A DNA stretch of 6,709 nt from JBGTCY01 sp041748615. Lineage in GTDB: Bacteria; Bacteroidota; Bacteroidia; Chitinophagales; CAIOSU01. Made by a program: the position numbers and the translations under genes. The stretch covers positions 1-6,709 of the forward strand of contig JBGTCY010000218.1 in the NCBI GenBank assembly GCA_041748615.1, read 5' to 3'. Shown here one piece after another: positions 5,688-6,709 of this stretch. Each line of letters opens with the position of its first letter. The stretch's first letter is position 1. The notes beneath the pieces were generated by a model, which saw nothing but the letters and a program-made list of their open reading frames with translations, did no database searches and was not told where the DNA came from.

Positions 5688-6709
5688 ATGTCCGAAGACC
5701 TCAAAACCATCGAACGCGCCACCACAGGCGAATATAAATACGGCTTTCACTCTGATTTCGAGTCCGAAGATATCGGGAAAGGATTGAGCGAGGAGGTCGT
5801 CCGCATGATTTCCGCGAAAAAAAACGAACCGGAGTGGCTCCTCGAATGGCGGCTGAAAGCCTACCGTGCGTGGCTCGAAATGGAGGAACCCAAGTGGGCA
5901 AACGTGAAGTATCCCGCCATTGATTTTCAGGAAATCGTTTATTATTCCGCGCCCAAGAAAAAACCGCAGTTAGACAGTCTTGACGAGGTGGACCCGGAAT
6001 TGCTCGCCACGTTTGAGAAGCTGGGTATTTCGCTGACAGAACAAAAGCGCCTCACCGGGGTAGCAGTGGACGCGGTGATTGACAGCGTTTCCGTGAAAAC
6101 GACATTCAAAAAGGAGTTGTCCGAAAAAGGCATCATCTTCTGCTCGTTCAGCGAGGCGGTGCAGGAGCATCCCGATTTGGTAAAAAAATATCTCGGCACG
6201 GTAGTGCCCATCCGCGACAATTATTTTTCCACGCTCAATTCGGCAGTGTTCAGTGACGGCTCGTTTTGTTTCATCCCGAAAGGCGTGCGCTGCCCGATGG
6301 AGCTTTCAACTTATTTCAGAATAAATGCCGCTAACACCGGTCAGTTCGAGCGCACGTTGATTGTAGCGGAAGATAACAGCTACGTGAGCTACCTCGAAGG
6401 CTGCACCGCCCCCATGCGCGATGAAAATCAATTGCACGCTGCGGTGGTCGAACTGATTGCGCTCGACAATGCAGAAATCAAATATTCCACCGTGCAAAAC
6501 TGGTATCCGGGTGATAAAAACGGAAAAGGAGGCATCTATAATTTCGTGACCAAGCGCGGCATCTGCAAGGGCGTCAACTCGAAAATTTCGTGGACACAAG
6601 TCGAAACAGGTTCCGCGATTACATGGAAATATCCGAGCTGCATCCTCAAAGGCGACAATTCGATTGGCGAGTTTTATTCGGTGGCGGTCACCAACAATTA
6701 TCAGCAAGC
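5688..6709 (+). CDS. sufB: Fe-S cluster assembly protein SufB, truncated by window end
   Basis: An uninterrupted frame of 340 complete codons runs from ATG 5688 (MSEDLKTIER) to the window edge. SufB is the scaffold subunit of the SufBC2D complex, which builds Fe-S clusters from sulfur supplied by SufS/SufE or SufU. Diagnostic text includes EPEWLLEWRLKAYRAW (47-62), KYLGTVVPIRDNYF (167-180), FIPKGVRCPMELSTYFRIN (195-213), SYLEGCTAP (234-242) with a conserved Cys at 239, and QLHAAVVELIA (248-258), followed by the start of the right-handed beta-helix core. The usual length is about 470-485 residues, so roughly 140 C-terminal residues, including a conserved Cys region needed for cluster assembly, lie beyond the window. 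sufC, sufD and sufS are expected next, by analogy. The gene is richer in G/C than the T9SS gene before it. No Shine-Dalgarno; the start follows the repeat block directly. Confidence 0.96.
   Translation, partial: MSEDLKTIERATTGEYKYGFHSDFESEDIGKGLSEEVVRMISAKKNEPEWLLEWRLKAYRAWLEMEEPKWANVKYPAIDFQEIVYYSAPKKKPQLDSLDEVDPELLATFEKLGISLTEQKRLTGVAVDAVIDSVSVKTTFKKELSEKGIIFCSFSEAVQEHPDLVKKYLGTVVPIRDNYFSTLNSAVFSDGSFCFIPKGVRCPMELSTYFRINAANTGQFERTLIVAEDNSYVSYLEGCTAPMRDENQLHAAVVELIALDNAEIKYSTVQNWYPGDKNGKGGIYNFVTKRGICKGVNSKISWTQVETGSAITWKYPSCILKGDNSIGEFYSVAVTNNYQQ

Noticed and set aside
5942..6707. Overlapping minus-strand open frames at the right end
   Set aside because: They are the complement of sufB, whose plus-strand translation is unmistakable over 340 codons and continues past the window.

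Overview
The window looks like chromosomal DNA of a Bacteroidota bacterium, probably of the Chitinophagales/Sphingobacteriia kind. Three things point that way. One encoded protein ends in a type IX secretion (Por) C-terminal sorting domain. Several start codons lack a Shine-Dalgarno sequence, and boxes matching the Bacteroidota -7 element TAnnTTTG lie upstream. The RecQ, LolD, DUF5522-type and LiaF-like proteins have the form I associate with this phylum. I cannot name a genus.

Layout: (1) 1-112, plus strand, is the C-terminal end of a PIN-domain (VapC-like) protein. It converges on (2) a minus-strand block, 130-3270, read in the order thioredoxin-like lipoprotein, lolD, recQ. lolD and recQ abut with no base between stop and start. 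(3) Divergent from the lipoprotein, with only 15 bp between start codons, is a 59-codon plus-strand gene (3286-3465) for a small Cys-rich DUF5522-type protein. (4) After a 334-base AT-rich gap with a good promoter comes a LiaF-like two-helix membrane protein (3800-4351). (5) Next is a secreted T9SS cargo protein of unknown function (4568-5416). (6) At the right edge is sufB (5688-6709), cut off by the window, with an elaborate leader. The leader holds a 13-bp palindrome next to a TAnnTTTG box, then four direct and four inverted degenerate 14-bp units that run into the start codon.

The genes do not form one obvious pathway. recQ serves DNA repair, lolD lipoprotein export, sufB Fe-S cluster assembly, the LiaF-like protein possibly envelope stress sensing, and the T9SS protein is surface or secreted cargo. 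I see no phage, IS, CRISPR or defence island, and no clear new multi-gene system. The most distinctive non-coding structure is the sufB leader: a candidate metalloregulator operator plus a phased 14-bp direct/inverted repeat block, with a 16-bp fragment of the same repeat 2 kb upstream at 3542-3557.
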